NCBI RefSeq assembly: GCF_013450155.1
Contig: NZ_JACCKD010000002.1
Location: forward strand, 486,531-550,530
Length of the DNA stretch: 64,000 bases
From: Haloechinothrix aidingensis
Lineage (GTDB): Bacteria > Actinomycetota > Actinomycetes > Mycobacteriales > Pseudonocardiaceae
Reading direction: 5' to 3'
The notes under the pieces were generated by a model. It was given only the letters and a program-made list of their open reading frames with translations. It ran no database searches and had not been told where the DNA came from. The first letter of the stretch is position 1. Each line of letters opens with the position of its first letter. This document shows positions 38,008 through 47,271 of the stretch, in pieces. Position numbers and translations under genes: made by a program.

Positions 38008-38079
38008 ATGACGGTCGATCAGCAGCCCGGAACCAGGCGACCGGCACGCGCCGCGGACAAGGCCGTGAGCAGGCTATGA
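38008..38079 (+). CDS. Short leader ORF coupled to the TetR gene
   Basis: A 23-codon ORF (MTVDQQPGTRRPARAADKAVSRL) starting almost at the predicted transcript end. Its TGA overlaps the ATG of the downstream regulator (ATGA). This suggests translational coupling: ribosomes finishing the leader would restart on the regulator, whose own ribosome site is weak. The peptide has no recognisable function. It is supported by position only. Confidence 0.4.
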   Translation: MTVDQQPGTRRPARAADKAVSRL

Positions 38080-39290
38080 GCAGGACGACGACAGCGCGGC
38101 CACGCAACCGGAAGGCCCAGCTCGCGGCGGTGGCCGCCGAGCTCTTCCGGACACACGGCTACCACGAGGTCGGCATCTCCGACATCGCGGCCGCGGCAGG
38201 CGTTACCGGGCCCGCGATCTACCGGCACTTCACCGACAAGCAGGACATGCTCGCCCACGTGGTGCTCAGCGGCGTCGACGAGCTGGCTGAGGCGACCAGC
38301 AGGGCGATCGGGACCGATCCCCACCCCTCGGCCGAGCAGGTCGAGGACATGCTGGCGACCATGGCGAAGCTCTCCGTCGAGCGGCGCGAGCTCACCGCGC
38401 TGTGGCGAACGCAACGCAGGCACATGCGCGAGAGCGATCGAGCCGCCACGCGCCGCCGCTCCCGGGAGCTGCTCGACAACTGGACACGGGCGCTGCGCGC
38501 GGTGCGCCCGGAGCTGCCCGAGGCCGATGCCGAGCTGCTGTGCTGGGCGGCGCTGAGCACGTTCGGCAGCGCGTCGATGCACTCGACCCGCATCGCCAAG
38601 CGCCGGTTCGAACGCGTCCTCGCCGAGCGGGCCCGCGCGGTGCTGCACTGCACGCTGCCGGAGAGCGCACCTCCGGCGCCCGGCGCGCAGGCACGCGAGA
38701 CCGCTGCCGAGGTCACCGAGTCCCAGGTGCTGCGCGCCTCGCGGCGTGAGCAGCTGATCACCGAGGCAGGCAGGCTCTTCCAGGTACGGGGCTTCCACGA
38801 GGTGAGCATGGACGATATCGGTGCCGCCGCCGGTATCAGCGGGCCCAGCGTCTACCGGCACTTCCCGAGCAAGGCTGCCCTGTTCCTTGCCGTCTCGCAG
38901 CGGGTGACCGACCGCCTCGAACGCGGCAGGCAGCGCGTCTCCGAGACCGCGACCGACGAGACCGCGGCGCTGCGCGGCCTGATCAGCAGCTACGTGGAGA
39001 CCATGTTCACCCATGCGGACCTGCTGGCGGTCGGTCAGCAGATGAGCGCCCTGTCCGAGGGTGAGCGCGCCGAGCTGCGGCGCGTGCAGCGTGACTACGT
39101 CAGCGAGTGGGTACGCCTGCTGTGTGCGCTCCAGCCGGAGCGCGACACCCAGGAAGGCAGGATCATCGTGCACATCGCGCTGACCATCGCCAACGACCTG
39201 CTACGGACCCGGCGCATCACGGCCAGACCCGGCATTCGAGCCGAGCTCGAGACCCTGATGGCGACAGCGCTCGGGCTTCCGTCCCGATGA
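38076..39290 (+). CDS. Tandem (double) TetR-family regulator
   Basis: 404-residue protein made of two complete TetR units. Unit 1 has the helix-turn-helix AAELFRTHGYHEVGISDIAAAAGVTGPAIYRHFTDKQDML near residues 20-60; unit 2 repeats it as AGRLFQVRGFHEVSMDDIGAAAGISGPSVYRHFPSKAALF near residues 230-270. Each is followed by its own helical ligand domain. A single chain thus mimics a TetR dimer. ATG at 38076 overlaps a leader ORF stop. It is divergent from fadAB and followed by the FadE24/FadE23-like pair, so it probably governs fatty-acid oxidation in both directions, with an acyl-CoA as likely ligand (inferred). Confidence 0.88.
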   Translation: MSRTTTARPRNRKAQLAAVAAELFRTHGYHEVGISDIAAAAGVTGPAIYRHFTDKQDMLAHVVLSGVDELAEATSRAIGTDPHPSAEQVEDMLATMAKLSVERRELTALWRTQRRHMRESDRAATRRRSRELLDNWTRALRAVRPELPEADAELLCWAALSTFGSASMHSTRIAKRRFERVLAERARAVLHCTLPESAPPAPGAQARETAAEVTESQVLRASRREQLITEAGRLFQVRGFHEVSMDDIGAAAGISGPSVYRHFPSKAALFLAVSQRVTDRLERGRQRVSETATDETAALRGLISSYVETMFTHADLLAVGQQMSALSEGERAELRRVQRDYVSEWVRLLCALQPERDTQEGRIIVHIALTIANDLLRTRRITARPGIRAELETLMATALGLPSR

Positions 39291-39387
39291 GGTGACCGAC
39301 CCCACTGGCGCGAACCAGCTCCGAGGGTTTACTTTACTCACGAGTAGGTTATCGCGACGGCCGTGCGCGGCCGATGGGAGAGTGACC

Positions 39388-40758
39388 GTGTCTGACGCCG
39401 TACCCACTCCGAAGAACAAGCAAGGCGGGCACCCGCCGAGGAAGCGCGACGCGATGGGAGCCGGTCTCGCCGCGCTGAACAAGGTCGCGAGCTCGCGGGT
39501 GATCGACAGGGTCGGTCTCCGCAAGCCGCTCGAGGACCTTGTGCACGGCTCGACGAAGTACGGCTTCCGTGCTGTCGGGGCGGCGAACCGCACCTTCCAG
39601 GCCACCCGGAAACTCGACAAGCCCGCCAGGCTCGGCCCGGCGAGCGAGCGCGGGTTGTTCGACCTCAACCCCACCGACGAGCAGCAGATGATCGTCGACA
39701 CCGTCCGCGACTTCGCCGCCGAGCAGCTCCGCCCGGCCGCACCGGACGCCGACGCCAAGTGCCAGACCCCGGACGGGCTACTCACCCGCGCCGCCGAGCT
39801 GGGCATCGGGATGATGGGCATCCCCGAGGACGTCGGCGGGTTCGGCACGGAGCGGGACGTGGTCACCAACGTGCTGGTCGCCGAGGCACTCGCGCACGGG
39901 GACATGGGCCTTGCCGTGGCCACACTCGCGCCGTCCGCGGTGAGCACCACGCTCGCGCAGTGGGGTGACGCCGACCAGCAGGCCACCTACCTCCCGGCGT
40001 TCACCGGCGAGAACGTACCGGCCGCGGCCCTGGCGCTCGCCGAGCACGCCCCGCTGTTCGACCCGCTGCGCCCCCGCACCCGGGCCAAACGCACCCCGAA
40101 GGGTTACCAGCTGGACGGCGTCAAGGCACTGGTGCCCCGTGCCGCCGAGGCGGAGCTGTTCGTGGTCTCGGCAGACCTCGAGGGCCAGAACGGACACCGC
40201 CCCGCACTGTTCCTCGTCGAGGCCTCCACGGCGGGCGTGTCGACCGAGCCCGACCCCGCGATGGGGCTGCGTGGCGCCGCCACAGCCAGCGTGCACCTGG
40301 ACAAGGTCTCGCTCCCTGCGGGCTCGCTGATCGCGGGAGGGGACCCGGACGCCTTCACCGAGGTGGTGCGGCTGTCCCGGCTCGGCTGGTGCGCCCTGGC
40401 AGCAGGCACCGGCAAGGCCGTGCTCGACTACGTCATCCCGTACGTCAACGAGCGGGTGGCGTTCGGTGAGCCGATCAGCCACCGGCAGGGCGTGGCATTC
40501 CAGGTCTCCGACATCGCCATCGAGCTGGAGAGCATCCGGCTGGTGACACTGCGCGCCGCGGCACGCGCCGAGCAGGGCCTGCCCTACGCCCGCGAGGTCG
40601 CACTCGCGCGCAAGCTGGCCGCCGACAAGGGCATGTTCATCGGCAGCGCCGGTGTCCAGCTCCTCGGCGGGCACGGCTACACCAAGGAACACCCGGTCGA
40701 GCGCTGGTACCGCGACCTGCGCGCCATCGGCGTGATGGAAGGCACGGTCCTGGTCTAG
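39388..40758 (+). CDS. Acyl-CoA dehydrogenase, FadE24-like
   Basis: Flavoprotein that introduces the first double bond in beta-oxidation. 456 residues; a basic N-terminal extension of about 80 residues (including GLRKPLEDLVHGSTKYGFRAVGAANRTF) precedes the acyl-CoA dehydrogenase fold (NPTDEQQMIVDTVRDFA..., LGGHGYTKEHPVERWYRDLRAIGVMEGT). It stops right after MEGTVLV and lacks the usual final helix. The extension and adjacency to a 403-residue dehydrogenase match mycobacterial FadE24/FadE23, which suggests a hetero-oligomer. GTG at 39388 was chosen because GGGAG lies 7 bases upstream. It is downstream of the double TetR gene. Confidence 0.85.
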   Translation: MSDAVPTPKNKQGGHPPRKRDAMGAGLAALNKVASSRVIDRVGLRKPLEDLVHGSTKYGFRAVGAANRTFQATRKLDKPARLGPASERGLFDLNPTDEQQMIVDTVRDFAAEQLRPAAPDADAKCQTPDGLLTRAAELGIGMMGIPEDVGGFGTERDVVTNVLVAEALAHGDMGLAVATLAPSAVSTTLAQWGDADQQATYLPAFTGENVPAAALALAEHAPLFDPLRPRTRAKRTPKGYQLDGVKALVPRAAEAELFVVSADLEGQNGHRPALFLVEASTAGVSTEPDPAMGLRGAATASVHLDKVSLPAGSLIAGGDPDAFTEVVRLSRLGWCALAAGTGKAVLDYVIPYVNERVAFGEPISHRQGVAFQVSDIAIELESIRLVTLRAAARAEQGLPYAREVALARKLAADKGMFIGSAGVQLLGGHGYTKEHPVERWYRDLRAIGVMEGTVLV

Positions 40759-40842
40759 ACGGGCACCTGCGGCCTGCTCGGCCCGTAGCCCCGGCAAGGA
40801 CGCACTGCCCCACACACGACGTCAGTTTCAGGAGACACACTC

Positions 40843-42054
40843 ATGATCAATCTTGAGATCCCGAAGAAGGCCGAGGCGCTGGTCAACCAGGCGTACCAGG
40901 CGGCGAACGAGGTCTTCCGGCCCATCTCCCGCAAGTACGACCGGGCCGAGCACAGCTACCCCTCGGAACTGGACATGCTCGCCTCGCTCATCGACGGGTT
41001 GAACTCCTCCGGTGAAGGCGGTGCCGGAGCGTCCGGCGTCCGAAAGGACGACAACGGCGAGGGCGGCAAGAAGAACGTCAACGGCGCCAACCTGCGTACC
41101 GTCGTCGGCACCATCGAGATGTGCTGGGGCGATGTCGCGCTGCTGCTGTCGATGCCCCGGCAGGGACTCGGTAACGCCGCCATCGCCTCGGTCGCCGACC
41201 CCGAGCAGCTCGAGCGTTTCGCCGGAACGTGGGCGGCGATGGCCATCACCGAGCCGCACTTCGGCTCGGACTCCGCCGCCGTGTCGACCACCGCCGAGCT
41301 CGACGGCGACGAGTACGTGCTCAACGGCGAGAAGATCTTCGTCACGGCCGGCGACCGCGCCGACTCGGTCGTCGTATGGGCCACTTTGGACAAGGACAAG
41401 GGCCGTGCCGCGATCAAGTCGTTCGTGGTGGAGAAGTCCCGTCCCGGCATCCGGGTGGAGCGCCTTGAGCACAAGCTCGGTATCAAGGCCTCCGACACCG
41501 CGGTCATCCGCCTCGAGAACTGCCGCGTGCCCAAGGAGAACCTCCTCGGCAGCCCGGAGATCGACACCAAGAAGGGCTTCGCCGGGGTCATGGAGACCTT
41601 CGACAACACCCGCCCGCTCGTGGCGGCGATGGGTGTCGGCGTGGCCCGTGCGGCCCTCGACGAGACGGCGCGGCTGCTCTCCGAGGCGGGAATCGAGGTC
41701 GACTACGACCGGCCTGCCAACTCCCAGCCCGCCGCCGCGGCCACCTACCTGCAGCTGGAAGCCGACTACGAGGCCGCCCATCTGATGACGATGAGCGCGG
41801 CATGGATGGCCGACAACCGCGAGCCCAACTCGCTGGAGGCGTCCATGTCCAAGGCCAAGGCCGGACGCTCGGTCGTGGACATCACGCTGCGCTGCGTCGA
41901 GCTGTGCGGCACCCTCGGCTACAGCGAGCAGAGCCTGCTGGAGAAGTGGAGCAGGGACAGCAAGATCCTGGACATCTTCGAGGGAACCCAGCAGATCCAG
42001 CAGCTCATCGTCGCACGCAAGCTGCTCGGCAAGAGCAGCTCCGAGCTGAAGTAG
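40843..42054 (+). CDS. Acyl-CoA dehydrogenase, FadE23-like
   Basis: 403-residue acyl-CoA dehydrogenase, 84 bases behind the FadE24-like gene and probably in one operon. It has MAITEPHFGSDSAAVSTTAEL (FAD/substrate loop), LNGEKIFVTAGDRAD, and at the C-terminus DIFEGTQQIQQLIVARKLLG with the Glu typical of medium-chain enzymes. A Gly/Ser/Asn-rich insertion (NSSGEGGAGASGVRKDDNGEGG) interrupts the N-terminal helical domain near residue 55. AGGAGA precedes the ATG. It is probably the catalytic partner of the previous protein. Substrate chain length is not readable. Confidence 0.88.
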   Translation: MINLEIPKKAEALVNQAYQAANEVFRPISRKYDRAEHSYPSELDMLASLIDGLNSSGEGGAGASGVRKDDNGEGGKKNVNGANLRTVVGTIEMCWGDVALLLSMPRQGLGNAAIASVADPEQLERFAGTWAAMAITEPHFGSDSAAVSTTAELDGDEYVLNGEKIFVTAGDRADSVVVWATLDKDKGRAAIKSFVVEKSRPGIRVERLEHKLGIKASDTAVIRLENCRVPKENLLGSPEIDTKKGFAGVMETFDNTRPLVAAMGVGVARAALDETARLLSEAGIEVDYDRPANSQPAAAATYLQLEADYEAAHLMTMSAAWMADNREPNSLEASMSKAKAGRSVVDITLRCVELCGTLGYSEQSLLEKWSRDSKILDIFEGTQQIQQLIVARKLLGKSSSELK

Positions 42055-42062
42055 CAGGGGGT

Positions 42063-42116
42063 GGAGCCGAATGTCACGTTCGGCTCCATAGAAGGAACCG
42101 CGGTCACCCTGGCTCC
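42063..42116. repeat. Family B palindrome, copy 2
   Basis: The left arm starts GGAGCCGAATGTCACG and the right arm runs GGAACCGCGGTCACC...GGCTCC. The left arm is itself a small hairpin (GGAGCCGAA...TTCGGCTCC). It is 9 bases after the FadE23-like stop and next to a family A copy. Confidence 0.75.
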
Positions 42117-42130
42117 ATCGCGACGAGCAT

Positions 42131-42183
42131 GAGCTGAGTGACGCTTTCGCTCCCGCAGATGGGCCGAAAGCGTCACTCAGCTC
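42131..42183. repeat. Family A palindrome, copy 3
   Basis: Arms GAGCTGAGTGACGCTTTCG and CGAAAGCGTCACTCAGCTC, with imperfect inner pairs and a 7-base loop. It sits immediately beside family B copy 2 between convergent genes, so the two form a compound terminator-like block. Confidence 0.75.
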
Positions 42184-42206
42184 CCATCGCGAACCGTGCT
42201 CCGGGG

Positions 42207-42668
42207 TCAGCCGCCGAACAGCGCGGCGGCCCGCTCGGCCATCTCCTCGTCCGAGACGTCCTCGACATGGGTAGCGACGTGCCACGCGTACCCGAAGGGG
42301 TCAGTGACCCGCCCGACGCGGTCGCCGTAGAACTCGTCAGTCACCGGCTGCTCCAGCGTGGCCCCGGTCTGCACGGCACGCTGCACCGTCGCGTCGACAT
42401 CCTCGACGTAAAGCATGATGGTCACCGGCGTGCCGCCGAACGCGTGGGGGCCGCGGTTGCCGAACTCGGGGTCCTCGTCGGCCAGCATGATGACCGCGTC
42501 CCCGACCTGCAGCTCCGCGTGCGCGATGCTGCCGTCCGGCGTGGTGAAGCGTTCACCGCGCTCCGTGGCGCCGAAGACCTCGCTGTAGAACCCGATCGCC
42601 TCGGCTGCGCCGTTGACGCTCAGATGCGGGATCACGCGCGGATAGTTGTCCGGAATGGGCTTGGGCAT
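42207..42668 (-). CDS. VOC family protein (glyoxalase/PhnB-like)
   Basis: 153-residue protein of the vicinal oxygen chelate superfamily. It carries paired beta-alpha-beta modules: VIPHLSVNGAAEAIGFYSEVFGATERGE, then IMLYVEDVDATVQRAVQTGATLEQPVTDEFYGDRVGRVTDPFGYAWHVATH. The last part matches the PhnB-like subgroup, whose members have no firm role. Start ATG 42666-42668 follows GGAAGGTGA; an upstream extension to 42722 was discarded. It stands alone between family A palindromes 3 and 4. Confidence 0.85.
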   Translation of the reverse strand: MPKPIPDNYPRVIPHLSVNGAAEAIGFYSEVFGATERGERFTTPDGSIAHAELQVGDAVIMLADEDPEFGNRGPHAFGGTPVTIMLYVEDVDATVQRAVQTGATLEQPVTDEFYGDRVGRVTDPFGYAWHVATHVEDVSDEEMAERAAALFGG

Positions 42669-42786
42669 GGTCGTCACCTTCCGTGATGTGCGCCGTGGCC
42701 GAGTCCGTCGCGGGCAGACCACGAGGGGCTTCGGGCTGTGCCGAACATAGCGGAAGGCACCGACAGGAACCGGCGTTCGCGGACGC

Positions 42787-42839
42787 GAGCCGAATGACGC
42801 TTTCGGTCCCGCGGACGGACTGAAAGCGTCATTCGGCTC
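42787..42839. repeat. Family A palindrome, copy 4
   Basis: Arms GAGCCGAATGACGCTTTCGG (42787-42806, continuing to 42809) and the complement 42817-42839, with one mismatch. The loop is CGCGGAC. Its right edge overlaps the stop codon of the PhaC-like gene (42838-42840). Confidence 0.8.
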
Positions 42840-43893
42840 AACGCATCTGCTCGTCGAGGAACTCGTCGATGTAGCGCCATGTGGTGCGTCGCGCCGCGCG
42901 CCCGGTGATCACTCCGAGATGCCCGCCCGGCGCGGACTCGAACCGCACCGACGGTGCTCCGTCGAGCAGGCCGACGAGCCGCTCCACAGCTCCGCGCGGC
43001 GCGATGACGTCGTTCTCCCCGGCGATGACCAGGGTCGGCACCGTCACACCGGACAGCGATATCACCCTGCCACCGAGGTCCACAGTGCCCTCGGCGAGGT
43101 CGTTCGCGCGGAAGAACCGGTGGTAGAGCTGCCCGAACGTGCGTCCGGGATAGGCCAGCATGCTTGCCATGAAACGATCGACAGCCTCGATCTGGGCGAG
43201 GTAGTCGCGGTCGTCCAGGTTCTTCATGATCGCCAGCGGCTTGGTGATCTCCTTGTCGATCCCGGTGAGCCGGAACGCCTGGGTGACAAGACCCGCCGGG
43301 GCACCGCCGAGCGCGCGGTAGACGGGGGTGAGGATGTGCCCGCCCGTCACGTCCACCAGCGGCCGGAACGGCGCGACCAGCGGGATCTGGGTGAAGTCGA
43401 AGGGCGAGGCGACCGTGGTGATCGACTTGATGGGCAGGTCGGCGCGGTCCGCCGCGGTCAGCAGCGAGAAGATGCCGCCGAGGCACCACGCGACCACGTG
43501 CACATCCCGGCCACCGGAGTCGGCGTGCACCTTCTCGATCGCCTTCGGCAGCACCTCGTCGATCCAGTGCTCCACGCCGAGGTTGCGGTCGGAGAAGGAG
43601 ACGTTGCCGTAGTCGACCAGGTAGGTGCGGCGACCGGCACCGACGAGGTGCTCGGCGAGGCTGCAGCCCCTGCGCAGGTCGAAGCACAGGGCGGGCGCGG
43701 CCAGCGGCGGCACGAGCAGGACCGGTTCGCCGCCCGGCTCGTCGCCGTGCGCGGTGAACCGGTACACCGACCGCAGTGGCCCCTGATCGATGAGCACCCT
43801 CGGCATCGGGCGGAGGTCGGCGACACCGTCCCCGGCGACCTTGCTGAGCGCGTTCGACGTGGCCGCAGCCAACCGGACCGCGAGCGATGTCAT
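42838..43893 (-). CDS. PhaC-like alpha/beta hydrolase
   Basis: 351-residue alpha/beta hydrolase related to class III polyhydroxyalkanoate synthases. The nucleophile elbow is WCLGG (Cys in place of Ser) near residue 160, preceded by VHVVAWCLGG. The partner Asp is probably in VIAGENDVIAP, and a His in PGGHLGV lies near residue 325. LLVPPLAAPALCFDLRRGCSLAEHL is a typical N-terminal block. ATG 43891-43893 follows GGTGGAGG; a longer frame to 44049 runs through a tandem repeat and was rejected. No PhaE or phasin is adjacent, so polymer synthesis is not proven; a CoA-ester hydrolase or acyltransferase is possible. Confidence 0.8.
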   Translation of the reverse strand: MTSLAVRLAAATSNALSKVAGDGVADLRPMPRVLIDQGPLRSVYRFTAHGDEPGGEPVLLVPPLAAPALCFDLRRGCSLAEHLVGAGRRTYLVDYGNVSFSDRNLGVEHWIDEVLPKAIEKVHADSGGRDVHVVAWCLGGIFSLLTAADRADLPIKSITTVASPFDFTQIPLVAPFRPLVDVTGGHILTPVYRALGGAPAGLVTQAFRLTGIDKEITKPLAIMKNLDDRDYLAQIEAVDRFMASMLAYPGRTFGQLYHRFFRANDLAEGTVDLGGRVISLSGVTVPTLVIAGENDVIAPRGAVERLVGLLDGAPSVRFESAPGGHLGVITGRAARRTTWRYIDEFLDEQMR

Positions 43894-43956
43894 CGAGCCT
43901 CCACCGGGAGTACCAACCGTGCGTACATGCCCGTCCACGATACGGCCGTGACGGCC

Positions 43957-44053
43957 GACACCATGTGCCGGAGGGCCCGACACGGCGTGCTCCACGACCC
44001 GACACGGCGTACCGAAAGGCCCAACACGGTGTGCCGGAGAGCCCGGCACGGTG
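43957..44053. repeat. 22-bp tandem repeat, about 4.4 copies
   Basis: Units at 43957, 43979, 44001 and 44023 plus a partial at 44045. Consensus is GACACGGCGTGCCGGAGAGCCC with small changes per unit. It fills the gap between the start of the PhaC-like gene and the end of the acyl-CoA dehydrogenase gene. There are no unique spacers, so it is a minisatellite and not CRISPR. Confidence 0.8.
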
Positions 44054-44055
44054 GG

Positions 44056-45207
44056 TCAGAGTCCGAGGTCGCGGGCGATGAGCATGCGCTGGACCTCGCT
44101 GGTCCCCTCGCCGACCTCCAGGATCTTGGCGTCGCGGTAGAAGCGGCCGACGGGGAACTCGTTCATGAAGCCGTAGCCGCCGAAGATCTGCGTGGCCTCA
44201 CGCGCGTTGTCCATCGCCGCGTTGGACGAGGTCAGCTTGGCGATCGCGGCCTCCCGCTTGAACGGCTCCCCGCGCAGCATCTTCGACGCAGCCGCGTAGT
44301 AGGCCAGCCGGGCGGTGTGCGTGCGTGCCTCCATATCGGCGACCTTGAACTGGATCGCCTGGAAATCCCCGATCTTGTGGCCGAACGCCTCGCGCTCCGC
44401 TACGTAGCGCAGGCACTCGTCGACGCATCCCTGTGCGAGACCGACCCCGATCGCGGCGATCGCGATGCGGCCCTCGTCCAGGATCGACAGGAACTGGTTG
44501 TAGCCCTTGCCACGCGCACCGAGCAGGTTCTCCTCGGGTACCCGCACGTCGGAGAAGGCCAGGCCGTGCGTGTCCGAGCAGTTCCAGCCGACCTTGGAGT
44601 ACTTCGGCTCCACGGTGAAGCCGGGAGTCCCGGACGGCACGATGATGGTGGAGATCTCCTTGCCGCCGCCTGCCTTCGTACCCGTGACGGCCGTGACCGT
44701 GACGAACCCCGTGATGTCGGTACCGGAGTTGGTGATGAAGGCCTTGCTCCCGTTGATCACCCACTCGCCGTCCCGCGCCGTCGCCGTCGTGGCGGTCGCG
44801 CCGGCATCGGAGCCGCCACCCGGTTCGGTCAGCCCGAACGCGCCGAGCATCTCGCCGCTGCACAGCCGCGGAAGCCACTGCTGGCGCTGCTCGTCGGTGC
44901 CGAACCGGTAGATCGGCATCGCCCCGAGCGAGACCCCGGCCTCCAGGGTGATGGCCACCGACGAGTCCACCCTCGCGAGCTCCTCGAGCGTCACGCACAG
45001 CGCGAAGTAGTCGCCGCCCATCCCGCCGTAGCTCTCCGGGAACGGCAAGCCGAACAACCCCATCCGGCCCATCTGCGCCACGAGGTCGTACGGGAACCGC
45101 TCATGCTCGTAGTACTCCCCGATCACGGGGGCGACCTCGGACCGCGCGAAATCCTCGACGGTCTTGCGCAGGTCCTCGTAGTCCGAGTCCAGCCGGAAGT
45201 CGATCAT
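44056..45207 (-). CDS. Acyl-CoA dehydrogenase, FadE19-like (branched-chain catabolism)
   Basis: 383-residue acyl-CoA dehydrogenase. Motifs: LPFPESYGGMGGDY, FGLTEPGGGSDAGATATTA, the C-terminal QIFGGYGFMNEFPVGRFYRDAKILEVGEGTSEVQRMLIARDLGL with the catalytic-type Glu, and SILDEGRIAIAAIGVG. It is 9 bases behind a biotin carboxylase gene and in line with a carboxyltransferase, exactly as fadE19-accA1-accD1 in Mycobacterium. The operon would convert isovaleryl-CoA (from leucine) to methylcrotonyl-CoA and then methylglutaconyl-CoA. A short-chain 2-methylacyl substrate is the main alternative. Confidence 0.9.
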   Translation of the reverse strand: MIDFRLDSDYEDLRKTVEDFARSEVAPVIGEYYEHERFPYDLVAQMGRMGLFGLPFPESYGGMGGDYFALCVTLEELARVDSSVAITLEAGVSLGAMPIYRFGTDEQRQQWLPRLCSGEMLGAFGLTEPGGGSDAGATATTATARDGEWVINGSKAFITNSGTDITGFVTVTAVTGTKAGGGKEISTIIVPSGTPGFTVEPKYSKVGWNCSDTHGLAFSDVRVPEENLLGARGKGYNQFLSILDEGRIAIAAIGVGLAQGCVDECLRYVAEREAFGHKIGDFQAIQFKVADMEARTHTARLAYYAAASKMLRGEPFKREAAIAKLTSSNAAMDNAREATQIFGGYGFMNEFPVGRFYRDAKILEVGEGTSEVQRMLIARDLGL

Positions 45208-45216
45208 CTGCTCTCC

Positions 45217-47271
45217 TCACGCCTCGCCCGCTGCGCCGTTCTCACCGGGGGTGACCAGGACCAGCGGTTCGTCAAGGGCCACCTGCTGGCCCGCCTGTAC
45301 ATGCAGCTCGCTGACCACGCCGTCGACAGGGGCGGTGATGGTGTACTCCATCTTCATCGCCTCCACGATCAGCAGCGCCTCCCCCGCGCTGACCTCGGCA
45401 CCCAGCTCGGTCTTGACCGCGATCACCGATCCCGGCATCGGGCTGGTGACCGGCCCGGCGGCCTGCTCGGCGGCATGGCTGACCGCCAGGCGCGGCCGGT
45501 CGTCGACGGCCACGCAGCGCCCCTCGTGAGCCAGCCACAGCCTGCCGTCGGGGCCGAGGGCGCGGCGGTAGCGCCGCACGGCTCCGGCGTAGCGCAGTTC
45601 GAGGACCTCGCCGCGCTGGCCGGCCCAGCGTGCGCGCGCGGCCACCGGCTCGCCGTCGGCCACCTGCACGTGCGCCTCGCCGGGATGGCCGTGCACCCGT
45701 ACCTCGGCCTCGGTCTCGCCCGCGCGCAGCAGGAACACGGTGCCCGCGCCGCCGCCGAGCCGCCAGCCCGTCGGGATGGCCCAGGGGTCGACGACACTGC
45801 CGGCCGGCCACAGCTGCAGCAGCCGGTCCAGCGCGGCCGCGGCGAAGAACTCCGCGGGCACGGCGGTGGCCTCGGCCGAGGTGAGCTCGTCGAGCACGCG
45901 CTCGACCAGACCGGTGTCCAGGTTGCCGTCCTGCACGTCCGGCTGGGCGAGCAGCCCGCGCAGGAACGGCACGTTGGTTCCCACTCCTAGTACTGCGGTA
46001 TCGGCGAGCGCGCGGTCCAGCCGGTGCAGCGCCGTGGTGCGGTCCCGTCCCGCGGCGATGACCTTCGCCAGCATGGGGTCGTAGTCCGAGCCCACCACGG
46101 TGCCCGCCCACACGCCGGTATCCACTCGCACGCCCGCTCCCGCGGGCTCGCTGGTGTCGAGCACCATGCCCCCTGTGGGGACGAACCCGCGCGCCGGGTC
46201 CTCGGCATAGACCCGGGCCTCCACGGCATGCCCGTCGAGGGAGATCTCCTCGGAGGTGAACGGCAGCCGCTCCCCGTCGGCGACCCGTAGCTGCCACTCG
46301 ACCAGGTCGATCCCGGTCACCAGCTCGGTCACCGGATGCTCGACCTGCAGCCGGGTGTTGGTCTCCATGAAGAAGAACTCCCCGGCAGCGGACTCCTCGC
46401 CGGAGACGATGAACTCCACGGTGCCCGCTCCGGTGTAGCCGACCGCGCGCACCGCCTCCACGGCGGCCGAACCCATCCGCTCGCGCGTGGCGGCGTCGAG
46501 CAGTGCCGAGGGGGCCTCCTCGATGATCTTCTGGTGCCGCCGCTGCAGGCTGCACTCGCGCTCTCCCAGGTGCACCGTGTTGCCGTAGGTGTCGGCCAGC
46601 ACCTGCACCTCGATATGCCGTGGCGTGCGCACGAAGCGCTCGGCCAGCAGCGCGTCGTCGCCGAAGGCAGCCCGTGCCTCGCGCTGGGCCGACTCGATCG
46701 CCGGGGCCAGCTCCGCTGCCGAGGCCACCAGCCGCATCCCCTTGCCGCCGCCACCGGCCGAGGGTTTGAGCAGCATCGGGAACCCCACCTCCTCGGCGGC
46801 GCGGGCCAGCAGCTCGTCGGGGGTGCCGGAGATCCCCGGCACGACGGGCACGCCAGCTGCCGAGACGGTGGCCTTCGCGGTGATCTTGTCTCCCATGGCC
46901 TCGATCGCCTCGGCGGGCGGGCCGATGAAGACCAGGCCCGCCTGCTGGCACGCCCGCGCGAAGGCCGGGTTCTCCGCAAGGAAGCCGTACCCGGGGTGCA
47001 CGGCCTGCGCGCCCGTGGACTCCGCGGCGCGCACGATGTCCGGAATGGACAGGTAGCTCCGGCGTGCCTCCGCAGGGCCGACGCGCACAGCGACGTCGGC
47101 CTCGTGCACGTGCCTGGCGTCGACGTCGGCGTCGCTGTAGATCGCCACCGACCGGATACCCATCCGGCGCAGCGTCCGGATCACCCGGACGGCGATCTCA
47201 CCGCGATTGGCGACGAGCACGGTGTGCAGCACGGAAGAACCGTGGGTCGAACCGACAGGATTCATGGTCAC
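45217..47271 (-). CDS. accA1: Biotin-dependent acyl-CoA carboxylase alpha subunit (methylcrotonyl-CoA type)
   Basis: 684-residue subunit that charges biotin with bicarbonate using ATP. Biotin carboxylase domain: [16 protein letters not shown] near residue 20, ATP-grasp loop [14 protein letters not shown] near residue 170, and [17 protein letters not shown]. The C-terminal carrier domain has the biotinylated lysine in [10 protein letters not shown] near residue 643. GTG at 47271 overlaps the stop of the beta subunit gene (GTGA); ATG at 47265 is an alternative. With the downstream dehydrogenase and upstream beta subunit it forms a leucine-degradation operon. Confidence 0.93.
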   Translation of the reverse strand: MTMNPVGSTHGSSVLHTVLVANRGEIAVRVIRTLRRMGIRSVAIYSDADVDARHVHEADVAVRVGPAEARRSYLSIPDIVRAAESTGAQAVHPGYGFLAENPAFARACQQAGLVFIGPPAEAIEAMGDKITAKATVSAAGVPVVPGISGTPDELLARAAEEVGFPMLLKPSAGGGGKGMRLVASAAELAPAIESAQREARAAFGDDALLAERFVRTPRHIEVQVLADTYGNTVHLGERECSLQRRHQKIIEEAPSALLDAATRERMGSAAVEAVRAVGYTGAGTVEFIVSGEESAAGEFFFMETNTRLQVEHPVTELVTGIDLVEWQLRVADGERLPFTSEEISLDGHAVEARVYAEDPARGFVPTGGMVLDTSEPAGAGVRVDTGVWAGTVVGSDYDPMLAKVIAAGRDRTTALHRLDRALADTAVLGVGTNVPFLRGLLAQPDVQDGNLDTGLVERVLDELTSAEATAVPAEFFAAAALDRLLQLWPAGSVVDPWAIPTGWRLGGGAGTVFLLRAGETEAEVRVHGHPGEAHVQVADGEPVAARARWAGQRGEVLELRYAGAVRRYRRALGPDGRLWLAHEGRCVAVDDRPRLAVSHAAEQAAGPVTSPMPGSVIAVKTELGAEVSAGEALLIVEAMKMEYTITAPVDGVVSELHVQAGQQVALDEPLVLVTPGENGAAGEA

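Noticed and set aside
43957-44053. CRISPR array
   Set aside because: Units are directly joined with no unique spacers, and no cas genes are near.
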